43,713 nucleotides of DNA, from assembly GCA_964636385.1 (NCBI GenBank), contig CAZWSC010000039.1, positions 1 through 43,713 on the forward strand, in the 5' to 3' direction. Shown here piece after piece: positions 25,149 through 37,097 of this stretch. Both the position numbers and the translations under genes were made by a program. The notes beneath the pieces were generated by a model. It made no database searches. It was not told the origin of the DNA and saw nothing but the letters and a program-made list of their open reading frames with translations. How positions within the stretch are numbered: position 1 is the stretch's first letter; every line of letters starts with the position of its first letter. Source of the stretch: CAZWSC01 sp964636385. GTDB lineage: Bacteria; Eisenbacteria; RBG-16-71-46; CAIMUX01.

Positions 25149-26249
25149 CTACACCTCCAACAGCCTGTACTCCCGGCTTCCCAGCCCGATCTCCTCAGCG
25201 TGCGTGATCTGGACCTGTCCGTCCACTTCGGGCCATGCCATCCGGTCGAGTGTCCTCCCTTCGGATTCCCGGACGAGTTCAAGTGTCGCCTGGTCGATCG
25301 CCACCGGATCATGTGAAAGCAGGAAGCCGATGTCGGCGGCAACCCTGCGGGAGGTCTCAGCGAGGCAATCGCAGTGCATGGTCATGTTGACCAGCCCCTG
25401 GATGTACAGTAGCTTTCCCTTCACGGAGTTCACTACGCCCAGTGCGTGCTCGGCCATCTTCTCCTGCATGGTTTCCGAGGCGCTGTCCCATCGGAAGCCC
25501 ATCGCCCCGTACCGGCATCGGGCCAGGCATTCGCCGCACCCTGTGCAGGCTTGCCCATCGATACTGGCCCTGCCGTCATCGCGGGCGGAGATCGCCCCGG
25601 CGGGGCAGTGTTCCATGCACACGCCGCATGCCGTGCACTTCTTCGTCACGACATGCGGTTTGGTGTCGCTGTGCTGAAGGAGCTTTCCCTTCCTGGATGC
25701 GCAACCCATCCCGAGGTTCTTGATTGTCGCACCGAAGCCTGAGAGCAGATGGCCGGTCGCGTGCGAGACGAGTACGACCCGGTTTGCGCCCGCAATGGCC
25801 TCGGCAACGCCAACCCTTGTGAAATGCCGGCCACTGATCTCCACCGGGACTTCCAGGTTGCCCGCCATTCCGTCAGCGGGGATGAATACCGCCCCAGCCC
25901 GTTCCAGCGTGAACCCGCGTTCCACCGCCACCTCGCAGTGGCCGATCCCGCTGCTGCGCCGGCCGGGGTAGAGCACACTGGTGTCCGTGAAGAAGGGAAG
26001 GGCCCCACAGGCCCTTGCACGACGCGCTACTGTTCCGGCCACCTCCGGGGGGAGCGCTGTCTTCAGCCCGCTCTCTCCGACGTGCACCTTTATCGCGGTG
26101 CGGTCGTTGCGCCCGAAGAATGCGCCGGGATCGGCTTCATCCAGGAGGTGGTCGACCGACCCGGGCCACAGGTCCGGGCGCTGGTCGGGTACACGGTTCA
26201 GGTACACGGCTGCCGGCTTGTCAGGCCGCCCAGTGCTGCTGCCGGTCAT
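25149..26249 (-). CDS. DUF362 protein with two [4Fe-4S] clusters
   Basis: The 366-residue protein has the DUF362 fold (TAIKVHVGESGLKT, LVSHATGHLLSGFGATIKNLGMG) with an inserted bacterial ferredoxin domain. Cluster ligands are C205, C208, C211, C215 and C235, C238, C241, C245. Its start overlaps the stop of the MBL gene as ATGA. DUF362/ferredoxin proteins are common in anaerobes; the reaction is not known. Cytoplasmic electron transfer or metal-centre assembly is plausible. Confidence 0.85.
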   Translation of the reverse strand: MTGSSTGRPDKPAAVYLNRVPDQRPDLWPGSVDHLLDEADPGAFFGRNDRTAIKVHVGESGLKTALPPEVAGTVARRARACGALPFFTDTSVLYPGRRSSGIGHCEVAVERGFTLERAGAVFIPADGMAGNLEVPVEISGRHFTRVGVAEAIAGANRVVLVSHATGHLLSGFGATIKNLGMGCASRKGKLLQHSDTKPHVVTKKCTACGVCMEHCPAGAISARDDGRASIDGQACTGCGECLARCRYGAMGFRWDSASETMQEKMAEHALGVVNSVKGKLLYIQGLVNMTMHCDCLAETSRRVAADIGFLLSHDPVAIDQATLELVRESEGRTLDRMAWPEVDGQVQITHAEEIGLGSREYRLLEV

Positions 26250-27118
26250 AGCGGAACGTCTCGCAGGGCAGGGAGTTCGTCCCTTGTCCCATAGCGCCCT
26301 CGCGCGTCCCTTTGCACAGAGGCCATGGCGCACTCCGGATCATGGGTGAAGAGAAGCCGCGTTCCGTCAGTCAGGCATCGATCCAGGAAGGCCTGCTTCT
26401 CCTCTATCAGAAGCTCCGGGAAGCGGTCATAACCCATGGTGACCGGCAGGTGAACCCATGGCCGTCCAGGGATCAGGTCTCCGCAGAAGACGGCACTTCC
26501 CTCTTCGCCCTCCATCCTGGTCAGAAGCATCCCGGGTGTATGCCCGTCAGACAGGGAGAAAGAGAAGGGTGTGCCGGGAATCGCGCCGCCATCGCCGTCC
26601 ACCAGTTCCAGCCGGCCAGATGTCTCAAGCAGATCCAGCAGCCCCGGAATGAAGGATGCCCTGTCACGGCCGTGTGGGGACCTGGCCCGCTTCCACGCCG
26701 TGCTGCCGGCGATGAACCTCGCGTTGGGGAAGACCAGCTGATGCTTCCCATCTGGGGACCAGGGGGTCAGCAGTCCGCCGGCATGGTCGAAGTGGAGATG
26801 CGAGAGGATCACGACGTCGATCTCCGACGGCTCGACGCCCAGTTCCTGAAGGTTTGCCAGCAGCCTGTGAACGGGATCCTCGACACCGTAACGGTCAGCG
26901 AGCCTGGGCTCGAAGAACGCCCCGATACCTGCCTCCAACAGTATCGTGCGGCGGCGCTCCATGTCCCGCACCAGGAAAGCCCGGCAGGCGAGCGGGATCC
27001 TGTGACGCTCATCCGGAGGGATCCAGCCTTCCCACATCGCCCTCGGGACATTGCCGAACATCGATCCACCGTCGAGCTTCTGGCGGTTGCCCTCCACGCT
27101 TGTTATCGAGAACCTCAT
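26246..27118 (-). CDS. MBL-fold metallo-hydrolase
   Basis: The 290-residue protein has the metal motif HLHFDH (H107, H109, D111, H112), then the DGHTPGML and FCGDLIPG blocks that carry further metal ligands. This pattern fits the lactonase/AHL-hydrolase or glyoxalase II branch of the superfamily. ATG 27118 has GGAGGGAAGCC upstream. It is translationally coupled (ATGA) to the DUF362 gene, so the two may act in one pathway. Substrate unknown. Confidence 0.85.
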   Translation of the reverse strand: MRFSITSVEGNRQKLDGGSMFGNVPRAMWEGWIPPDERHRIPLACRAFLVRDMERRRTILLEAGIGAFFEPRLADRYGVEDPVHRLLANLQELGVEPSEIDVVILSHLHFDHAGGLLTPWSPDGKHQLVFPNARFIAGSTAWKRARSPHGRDRASFIPGLLDLLETSGRLELVDGDGGAIPGTPFSFSLSDGHTPGMLLTRMEGEEGSAVFCGDLIPGRPWVHLPVTMGYDRFPELLIEEKQAFLDRCLTDGTRLLFTHDPECAMASVQRDARGRYGTRDELPALRDVPL

Positions 27119-27493
27119 GGCTTCCCTCCAGGGTCGGCCCACACCTCCGCCTGAGTGCGCCGCTGCGGTCGGCGGACATGCAGGCTGCTCAGTGGAAGGT
27201 ATACCACAGGCCCGCGGGCCAACAAGGCATCCATGTGCGGCCGGCAATCACGCCGCCCCGGCACGCCGCTGCCTCTGCAATCCAGCCTGCAGGCGTCGAA
27301 CCCAAGTATACGGGCGGGGTTCGGGCCCTGGTGCAGGCTCCGGCGGATAGTCCCGCAGGAAGTCTTCCCTTGACTCCCCTGCCTTCGACAATATACTGAC
27401 TCCTCAGCTGGTCACATCCCGGCCACCCGGCTGCCGGGTACGATACCCTGAAACAATCAAGCTAGAACCATGACCGGGTAAGGAGGATAGCGC
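27119..27493. other. divergent intergenic region upstream of acs
   Basis: No gene is supported in this 375-bp stretch. It carries the acs promoter (27370-27397) and, in the acs leader, a stem ACCCGG-CTG-CCGGGT (27425-27439). Confidence 0.5.
27370..27397 (+). promoter_or_regulatory. sigma70-type promoter for acs
   Basis: TTGACT (27370-27375), a 16-nt spacer and TATACT (27392-27397), about 95 nt before the acs start. Each hexamer matches five of six consensus bases. Confidence 0.6.
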
Positions 27494-29392
<1,899 letters not shown>

Positions 29393-29404
29393 ATAACCGT
29401 CACT

Positions 29405-29450
29405 GCAGGCGGACTGTCCGGATGGTGCTCCGGCAGTCCGCCTGTCGTTT
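29405..29450 (+). terminator. terminator hairpin after acs
   Basis: AGGCGGACTG (29407-29416) pairs with CAGTCCGCCT (29434-29443); the stem continues inside with CCGG/CCGG around a one-base bulge and an 8-nt loop. GTCGTTT follows, a weak T tract. Confidence 0.7.
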
Positions 29451-29491
29451 CCATTGTGCCGCCACACGCCGTTCCCAATGGAGGCTGTCCA

Positions 29492-30763
29492 ATGAGTGAA
29501 AGCAAGGTATACAACCGCTGGCTGATAGTCGTCGGCGCCATACTGGTCCAGGTGTGCCTTGGTGCGATATATGCCTGGAGCGTGTTCCGCAGGCCTCTGG
29601 AAGCCGAGCTGGGCATATCGTCAACCCAGGCTTCGCTGCCGTTTTCGGTGGTGCTGTTCTTCTTCGCGATCTCCACGGTCCTTGGCGGACGGTTACAGGA
29701 CCGGTTCGGGCCCAAGGTGATCGCAATCGCCGGAGGCATACTCCTGGCCGCAGGCATGATGCTTGCGAGTGCCGCCACGAGCATCACGATGCTTGTTCTC
29801 GGGTACGGTGTCCTGTCGGGCATTGGCATAGGCTTCGCTTACGTCTGCCCGATCGCTTCGGGTGTCAAGTGGTTCCCCGACAAGCGCGGCATGATAACGG
29901 GCCTGGCGGTGGCCGGTTTCGGGGGAGGCGCTTTCTTTGTTGCTCCTCTCGCGGCCGGGCTGATCTCCGGCACAACGTACAATCTTCTCGGAGCGAACCT
30001 CTTCGACCTTCCGCAGATGGGGGTATTCCCGACCTTCCGGGTCCTGGGCATCGGCTACCTGGTCCTGGTCGTGCTGGGCGGCCTGCTTCTGCGCAACCCG
30101 CCGCCGGGTTATCGTCCGGAGGGCTGGACTCCGCCCGCTCCCAGACCCGGGCAGGCGCTGCATGCCGACTTCACCTCAGGTCAGATGCTCGCGACCTGGC
30201 AGTTCTGGGTGATCTGGCTGATGTACTTCTCCGGCTGCGCGGCGGGACTCATGATGATCGGCCAGACTTCGCCCATCGCCCAGGAGATGGCCGGATTCGA
30301 CGAATCCGTTGCGGCCATCGGAGTGTCGGTGCTTGCGATCTTCAACACGCTTGGCCGCATCTTCTGGGGCCGCGTGTCCGACTCGATCGGGCGGTCGCGC
30401 ACCCTCTTCCTGATGTATCTCATCAACGCGGCTGCGGTCTTTGGCTATTTCCTCATTCCGACCGCTCCGTTCGTCTTCTGGTTCGGCATCGCACTCGTGG
30501 GCGCCACCTTCGGGGGCTATCTGGCTGTCTATCCCGCTGTCAATGCCGACTACTACGGCACCAGGTACGCCGGTGTGAACTACGGCCTCATCTTCACCGC
30601 CTACGGATTCGGCGGGCTTCTCTCCAACATCTTCGCGCCCCGTGTGATGGAGTTGACCGGCAACTACAACTTCGCCTTTGTACTCACGGCGGTGCTCTGC
30701 ATAATCGCCGCGTTCGCAAGCTTCATGCTGAAGCCGCCGGTCGGGAGGCATCAGGTTGCATGA
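29492..30763 (+). CDS. OFA-family MFS carboxylate transporter
   Basis: The 423-residue, 12-helix major facilitator opens with YNRWLIVVGAILVQ and GAIYAWSVF, the signature of the oxalate/formate antiporter (OFA) family. The MFS loop motif is GRLQDRFGPK, and a second one (GRVSDSIGRSR) lies between helices 8 and 9. ATG 29492 has GGAGG seven bases upstream. Members move small carboxylates such as oxalate, formate, lactate, pyruvate or acetate. With acs upstream and SLC13 downstream, carboxylate transport fits well. Confidence 0.88.
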   Translation: MSESKVYNRWLIVVGAILVQVCLGAIYAWSVFRRPLEAELGISSTQASLPFSVVLFFFAISTVLGGRLQDRFGPKVIAIAGGILLAAGMMLASAATSITMLVLGYGVLSGIGIGFAYVCPIASGVKWFPDKRGMITGLAVAGFGGGAFFVAPLAAGLISGTTYNLLGANLFDLPQMGVFPTFRVLGIGYLVLVVLGGLLLRNPPPGYRPEGWTPPAPRPGQALHADFTSGQMLATWQFWVIWLMYFSGCAAGLMMIGQTSPIAQEMAGFDESVAAIGVSVLAIFNTLGRIFWGRVSDSIGRSRTLFLMYLINAAAVFGYFLIPTAPFVFWFGIALVGATFGGYLAVYPAVNADYYGTRYAGVNYGLIFTAYGFGGLLSNIFAPRVMELTGNYNFAFVLTAVLCIIAAFASFMLKPPVGRHQVA

Positions 30764-30776
30764 TCCCCTGCGTGTC

Positions 30777-30807
30777 GCCGGCTTCGTCGGGTAACGGCGA
30801 AGCCGGC
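30777..30807 (+). terminator. GC-rich hairpin after the OFA transporter
   Basis: GCCGGCTTCG (30777-30786) pairs with CGAAGCCGGC (30798-30807) around 11 nt. No T tract follows, so termination would need a factor, or the stem may protect the upstream mRNA. Confidence 0.5.
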
Positions 30808-30911
30808 AGCGCCGTTCGGGCATCCCCCATGCCCGGAGCACCAATGAACCCTCCACTGCGACACATCCGTCTCGTCACGAGTGCCGTGAACAGTCCGAGG
30901 CTGAGGGTGAA

Positions 30912-32756
30912 ATGACTCAGGACATAGCCATTGTCTTCGGGGTCCTGGTGGCCACGCTGATGCTGTTCGCGTGGGACAGGTTCCGTCTGGACGTGGTGGC
31001 GCTGGCAGCCCTGCTGGCGCTCGGCCTGACGGGGATACTGACTCCGAGGGAGACTCTTGCCGGGTTTTCGGACCCGGTCGTCATCATGATCGCCGGGCTC
31101 TTCGTGGTCGGCGACGGCCTCTTCCAGACAGGCGTTGCGACCTCGATGGGGCGCCTGCCTTCGCGCCTCGCAGGTAACAGCGAGACAAAGCTCATCGCCG
31201 TCATCATGCTTATGGTGGCTTTCCTCTCAGCCTTCATAAGCTCCACCGGAACCGTTGCCGTGATGCTGCCCGTGGTGGTGGGTGTTGCGCGCGAGCGCGG
31301 AATCCGGCCATCGAAGCTACTGATCCCCCTTGCCGCGGCCTCGCTGCTGGGAGGGATGCTGACCCTGATCGGCACGCCGCCCAACATCGTGGTGTCGAAC
31401 CACCTTCAGTCGATGGGGCGCGAACCGTTCGGATTCTTCTCTTTCACACCGGTCGGGATCGTGATCCTGATCGCGGGTATCGCGTTCATGGCGCTTGCGG
31501 GCCGTCGCCTGCTTCCCGACCGGCAGCCCCCGGATCAGGTCAGGAGCGAGGCGACAACGACCGTCGGCGAACTGGTCGAGAGGTACGGGCTGGCCTCGGT
31601 GCTCTTCACAGCGCAGATAACCCCCGAGTCGCCCCTCGTGAACATGACCATCGAGAAGGCCGCGCTGCGTTCACGCTATGGCGTCACTGTGGTCGACATA
31701 CGCAGCGCATCCACCGGCACGGGTGCCGAGCGGCCCATCATCCCGGTCTCCATCCTGAAGGAGGGGGACATCCTGCAGCTCCAGGGGCCGCCGAAGCAGG
31801 TTTCCGAACTGATCGCCGAGCAGCGCCTCTCGCTCCTTCCGGAGAAGAGCCCGGTGCCGCAGGATCAGCAGAGCGCGGTGCTCGCGGGCGGCATTGGCCT
31901 TGCCGAAGTGTTGCTGACTCCGCGCTCCCGCTTCATCGGGAAGACCCTCATGGAGATCGGGTTCAGGGATCGCTACCGCGCGACGGTTCTGTCGCTGAGC
32001 AGGCTCGGGACAACGGTGCTTGACGACCTGCGAGATGTCCCGCTCGCCTTCGGAGACTCCCTCCTCGTAAAGGGCCCCTGGAGGAACATCCAGCGGCTGC
32101 AGAATGAAGCCCGCGACATGGTGGTGTCCGGACTCCCCGCGGAGTTGGAGAGCGCCACTCGTCCCCTGAAGCGGGCTCCAGCCGCGATCGCGATCATGCT
32201 GGGAATGATCGTGCTCATGACGCTGAATCTCGTCTCCCCCGTGCACGCCGTAATCCTCGCCGTTCTCGCGATGTCGCTGTCGGGCTGTGTCAACCCCGCC
32301 GGGGTCTACCGGGCGATAAACTGGGAGAGCGTGATCCTGATCGCCGCCATCCTGCCCATGGCGACGGCGCTGGAGAAGACCGGGGGGATGGAGCTCGTGG
32401 TGGGCGCGCTGAGCGGTGTGATGGAGGGGCCGGGCCCGCTTGTGGTGCTGGCCGTCATGTTCATCCTGACCTCGGTGCTAAGCCAGATGATCTCGAATAC
32501 CGCGACAACCGTCCTGCTCGCCCCCATCGCATACCAGCTGGCGGTAAGCATTGATGCGCGGCCGGAGCCATTCATGATGGGGATCGCGCTGGCGGCATCG
32601 ACGGCCTTCTGCACGCCCATCGCCTCTCCGGTAAACACGCTTGTACTGGGGCCGGGCGGCTACCGCTTCACGGATTTCTTCAAGGTGGGCCTCCTGCTGC
32701 AGATCATCGTGCTGGTGCTGACTCTGCTGCTTGTCCCGCTGCTGTTTCCGTTCTAG
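30912..32756 (+). CDS. SLC13/DASS-family transporter with two RCK_C (TrkA-C) domains
   Basis: The 614-residue protein has the two SNT-type sodium/carboxylate motifs of the divalent-anion symporter family, SSTGT (S110-T112) and SNTAT (S528, N529, T530), each followed by a hydrophobic VMLP/VLLAP segment. Between the two membrane halves lie two RCK_C/TrkA-C regulatory domains (about 215-290 and 310-390), as in the large SLC13-like branch (e.g. cyanobacterial sulfate and other anion carriers). The substrate could be succinate, fumarate, malate or sulfate; the neighbouring genes favour a C4-dicarboxylate. Ribosome site GAGGGTGAA is present. Confidence 0.85.
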   Translation: MTQDIAIVFGVLVATLMLFAWDRFRLDVVALAALLALGLTGILTPRETLAGFSDPVVIMIAGLFVVGDGLFQTGVATSMGRLPSRLAGNSETKLIAVIMLMVAFLSAFISSTGTVAVMLPVVVGVARERGIRPSKLLIPLAAASLLGGMLTLIGTPPNIVVSNHLQSMGREPFGFFSFTPVGIVILIAGIAFMALAGRRLLPDRQPPDQVRSEATTTVGELVERYGLASVLFTAQITPESPLVNMTIEKAALRSRYGVTVVDIRSASTGTGAERPIIPVSILKEGDILQLQGPPKQVSELIAEQRLSLLPEKSPVPQDQQSAVLAGGIGLAEVLLTPRSRFIGKTLMEIGFRDRYRATVLSLSRLGTTVLDDLRDVPLAFGDSLLVKGPWRNIQRLQNEARDMVVSGLPAELESATRPLKRAPAAIAIMLGMIVLMTLNLVSPVHAVILAVLAMSLSGCVNPAGVYRAINWESVILIAAILPMATALEKTGGMELVVGALSGVMEGPGPLVVLAVMFILTSVLSQMISNTATTVLLAPIAYQLAVSIDARPEPFMMGIALAASTAFCTPIASPVNTLVLGPGGYRFTDFFKVGLLLQIIVLVLTLLLVPLLFPF

Positions 32757-32852
32757 CGCGGACAGCTGATGATCTTCCACCGCGGTAGACAGCCCGCCAA
32801 TCCGGCACGGAACAACAGGTTGAAGCCCGGATACCGCCGTCGCACGACGCGG

Positions 32853-32881
32853 TTGACCCAGGTGTGCAACTGACATATTGT
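32853..32881 (+). promoter_or_regulatory. sigma70-type promoter for the carboxylase operon
   Basis: TTGACC (32853-32858), a 17-nt spacer and TATTGT (32876-32881), about 58 nt before the carboxyltransferase start at 32939. Confidence 0.5.
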
Positions 32882-32938
32882 TGCCATCCTACCGGCGTCA
32901 TATCCCGGAAGAAATCCAGCCCACAACACAGGTAGGAC

Positions 32939-34489
<1,551 letters not shown>

Positions 34490-34501
34490 CCTGGATGACC
34501 C

Positions 34502-36034
34502 ATGAAATCCTCACCCGACAGATATTTCTCCAAGGTCCTGGTCGCCAACCGCGGCGAGATCGCCGTTCGCGTGATCAAGGGGCTGCGCGAGCTGGGCGTG
34601 AAGTCCGTAGCGGTTCACTCCGACGTGGACCGCTCCGCCCTTCACGTGATGACAGCGGACGAAGCATACCCGATCGGCCCTGCACCGGCCTCCGAGTCAT
34701 ACCTCGCCGGCGAGAAAGTGGTGGAGACGGCGCTGAAGTGCGGTGCGGAGGCGATTCACCCCGGATACGGATTCCTCTCCGAGAACGCCCGCTTCGCCAG
34801 GATGTGCGAGGAGGCGGGGCTGGTGTTCATCGGCCCATCCCCGGAGACGATCGAGGTCATGGGGAACAAGCTTGCTGCGCGCAGGCTGATGCTCGACTCG
34901 GGCGTGCCGGTGATACCCGGCACCGAGAGCGCCATCTCCGACCCTGACGAAGCCCGCGCCGCAGCCAGGGAGACGGGCTTCCCGGTGCTCCTGAAGGCGG
35001 CCTCCGGCGGGGGCGGCAAGGGGATGCGCATAGTGCGCGAGGAGTCGGAGATCGCAGCGGCGCTCCGCCAGACCATGAGCGAGGCGAAGTCGTCGTTCGG
35101 GGACGAGTCTGTGTTCATCGAGCGCTACATCGAGAACCCCAAGCACATCGAGGTGCAGGTCCTTGGCGACGGCAGGGGCGGGGTTATACATCTCTTCGAG
35201 CGGGAGTGCTCGGTCCAGCGCCGCCATCAGAAGGTGATCGAGGAATCGCCTTCCCCGAGCCTCACTCCGGCCCTGCGCGGGGAGATCTGCAGGGCGGCGG
35301 TTCGCACTGCCGAGTCGGTCAACTACCGCGGCGCCGGAACGGTGGAGTTCATCCTGTCCGAGCGGAAGGAGTTCTTCTTCCTGGAGATGAACACCCGCCT
35401 GCAGGTGGAGCACCCGATAACCGAGATGGTGACGGGAACCGACCTGGTGCGCGCCCAGATGCGCATCGCGTGCGGGCAGGAGCTTCCCTGGAGGCAGGAG
35501 GAGATCTCGCAGCGGGGCTGGGCGATTGAGTTCCGCATCTACGCCGAGGATCCGGCCCGCAACTTCGCCCCCTCGATCGGCCGGATAGCCAGCCACATGA
35601 TGCCGACCGGGCCGGGTGTGCGAATGGACACCGGCATCTACGAGGGGTTCGATGTTCCGATTCACTACGATCCCCTTCTGGCGAAGCTGGTCGTCTGGGG
35701 GGAGGACCGGATGCAGGCGATCGCGCGTGGACGCCGGGCGCTGGCCGAGTACACGATTCACGGTCCGGGACACAACATCCCGTTCCACCTCTGGGCCCTC
35801 GATCAGCCCCAGTTCCTGGACGGCACTTATACAACCAACTTCATCGGCGAGCGTTTCACCCCGGATCTGTTTCAGGATCCGCTGCCCGAAGAGGACCGCG
35901 AAGCGCTTCTTGCCGCTGCGGCGATTTTCGTTTCGCAGGGAAGACTTGAGGGCGCGTCAACCGGGCCAGCAAGCGGCCAATGGTCGAACAACTGGCGGCT
36001 GGATGCCCTGCGCAGGATGACCCGTGGCAGGTAG
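34502..36034 (+). CDS. biotin carboxylase subunit (AccC/PccA-like)
   Basis: The 510-residue ATP-grasp enzyme carboxylates biotin. Visible motifs are LVANRGEIAVRVI at the N-terminus, IHPGYGFLSENA, the glycine-rich ATP loop GGGGKGMR, RECSVQRRHQKVIEE, and MNTRLQVEHPITEMVTG. It is longer than E. coli AccC (449) by a C-terminal tail but lacks a biotin domain, which is the next gene. It lies 12 nt after the carboxyltransferase stop. Confidence 0.93.
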   Translation: MKSSPDRYFSKVLVANRGEIAVRVIKGLRELGVKSVAVHSDVDRSALHVMTADEAYPIGPAPASESYLAGEKVVETALKCGAEAIHPGYGFLSENARFARMCEEAGLVFIGPSPETIEVMGNKLAARRLMLDSGVPVIPGTESAISDPDEARAAARETGFPVLLKAASGGGGKGMRIVREESEIAAALRQTMSEAKSSFGDESVFIERYIENPKHIEVQVLGDGRGGVIHLFERECSVQRRHQKVIEESPSPSLTPALRGEICRAAVRTAESVNYRGAGTVEFILSERKEFFFLEMNTRLQVEHPITEMVTGTDLVRAQMRIACGQELPWRQEEISQRGWAIEFRIYAEDPARNFAPSIGRIASHMMPTGPGVRMDTGIYEGFDVPIHYDPLLAKLVVWGEDRMQAIARGRRALAEYTIHGPGHNIPFHLWALDQPQFLDGTYTTNFIGERFTPDLFQDPLPEEDREALLAAAAIFVSQGRLEGASTGPASGQWSNNWRLDALRRMTRGR

Positions 36035-36049
36035 AGGAGATGGCGACAG

Positions 36050-36586
36050 ATGTGGCTGAAGAAGCGTTACGTCCTGCAGCACGGTGAGGACCACTTCACC
36101 GCCACTCTGCACCGCGATCACCTCGGACGCCTGGCCGTGCAACTGGATGACGGCGAGCCTGTCGAGGTTGATGCCTGCTTCGTCAGGAACGGACGCTCAA
36201 TATCTCTGCGCCGCGGCGGCAGTATGCATCTGATTGACCTGACCTCGTGCGGCAATCGCGGAAACGTGGAAGCAACCGTTGGCGGTCGGCCCCTGAATGT
36301 CATGGTGATGGATGAGCTGAAGGCAATGGCCAAGGCCATCCCGGGCGCCGGGTCGGGGAATGGTGCGATCTACGTGGAGATACCGGGGCTGGTGGCGGCC
36401 GTGAACACCTCCGAAGGCTGCAAGGTAGAGCGCGGCGAGACCCTTCTGGTGCTCGAGGCAATGAAGATGCAGAACGACATCACAGCCCCCGTCTCCGGGA
36501 CGGTTGTCGACATGAAGGTGAGCGTGGGCAGTTCGGTCAACACCGGCGATCTCCTGCTCGTGATCGAGCCTGACGCAGAGGGCTGA
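36050..36586 (+). CDS. biotin carboxyl carrier protein subunit
   Basis: The 178-residue protein ends in a biotinyl domain with the biotin lysine K139 in LEAMKMQND, flanked by PGLVAAVNTSEGCKVERGE and a GTVVDMKVSVGSSVNTGD lobe. The N-terminal half (about 1-85) is a beta-rich stretch such as links the carrier to the carboxylase in PccA-type enzymes. It starts 15 nt after the biotin carboxylase stop. The three genes make a complete split acyl-CoA carboxylase. Confidence 0.9.
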   Translation: MWLKKRYVLQHGEDHFTATLHRDHLGRLAVQLDDGEPVEVDACFVRNGRSISLRRGGSMHLIDLTSCGNRGNVEATVGGRPLNVMVMDELKAMAKAIPGAGSGNGAIYVEIPGLVAAVNTSEGCKVERGETLLVLEAMKMQNDITAPVSGTVVDMKVSVGSSVNTGDLLLVIEPDAEG

Positions 36587-36850
36587 CACCACCGCAGCGG
36601 CGGGTCCTCAGGATTCAGCCCCGCAGATCCTGACACTCGACCCGGTTTTCCTGATCCATCCCCACTTGACCTGGCCGTGATGGCGGGTTTTCGGGGTCTG
36701 ACCGGACAGCCCTTGCCCGGAATGCTTCTTGAGAAGGGCCATCTCTCCTGGTGTCTCCGGCAAGGCTTGCTGAAGTGAGAAAGGGTCGCAACCCGTTGCC
36801 CCTCATGAAGCTGTCCGGATAATAATCCGATCCGATTCTGACAACACGGT

Positions 36851-36880
36851 CTTGAGGATCCTATCTCAAGCTGTTATCAT
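36851..36880 (+). promoter_or_regulatory. promoter with overlapping palindrome for the frd-hdr operon
   Basis: TTGAGG (36852-36857), a 17-nt spacer and TATCAT (36875-36880). The palindrome CTTGAG-N8-CTCAAG (36851-36870) covers the -35 and most of the spacer, which would suit binding of a dimeric repressor. The -10 matches four of six bases. It lies about 217 nt before frdB. Confidence 0.45.
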
Positions 36881-36916
36881 CCGGCGTTTGGGATCACGCG
36901 AAAGCGGGTGGATGGT

Positions 36917-37064
36917 GGACAGGCGCACTGTAACCTGTCCGCCCGGGACAGGATAGCAAGTCGGTGGTCGGAAGGATGGCCGGTTGTCCGGCCCGTCGCC
37001 CGGTCTTCCTGCCTGGCAGCACTCCGACCTCCATTTTGCCGGGGCGGCAGGCTTCAGCCGCCCC
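36917..37064 (+). promoter_or_regulatory. structured 5' leader with alternative stems
   Basis: CCTGTCC (36934-36940) can pair with GGACAGG on its left (36917-36923) or on its right (36946-36952), so two mutually exclusive stems exist. Perfect stems follow at 36978-36993 (GGCCGG-TTGT-CCGGCC) and 37041-37064 (GGGGCGGC-N8-GCCGCCCC), the last ending 33 nt before the frdB start. I recognise no known riboswitch class. Confidence 0.5.
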
Positions 37065-37097
37065 TGAGATTGGGAACATGGGGGGCACGAAGAGCAA

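Larger units (their letters stand above)
36587..37097. other. 511-bp intergenic region with promoter and hairpin-rich leader of frdB
   Basis: No gene is supported. The left half (36587-36810) shows nothing clear. CGGAT-AATA-ATCCG (36816-36829) is a small palindrome. The promoter is at 36852-36880, and downstream hairpins lie at 36934-36952, 36978-36993 and 37041-37064 (listed separately). Confidence 0.6.

Noticed and set aside
36587..36810. Possible small gene on either strand before the frd promoter
   Set aside because: The only frames lack ribosome sites and plausible composition.
37064..37080. CTGAGA followed by GGGAAC, reminiscent of a TPP riboswitch core
   Set aside because: Only one element is present, the second conserved arm is missing, and the downstream genes are not linked to thiamine.
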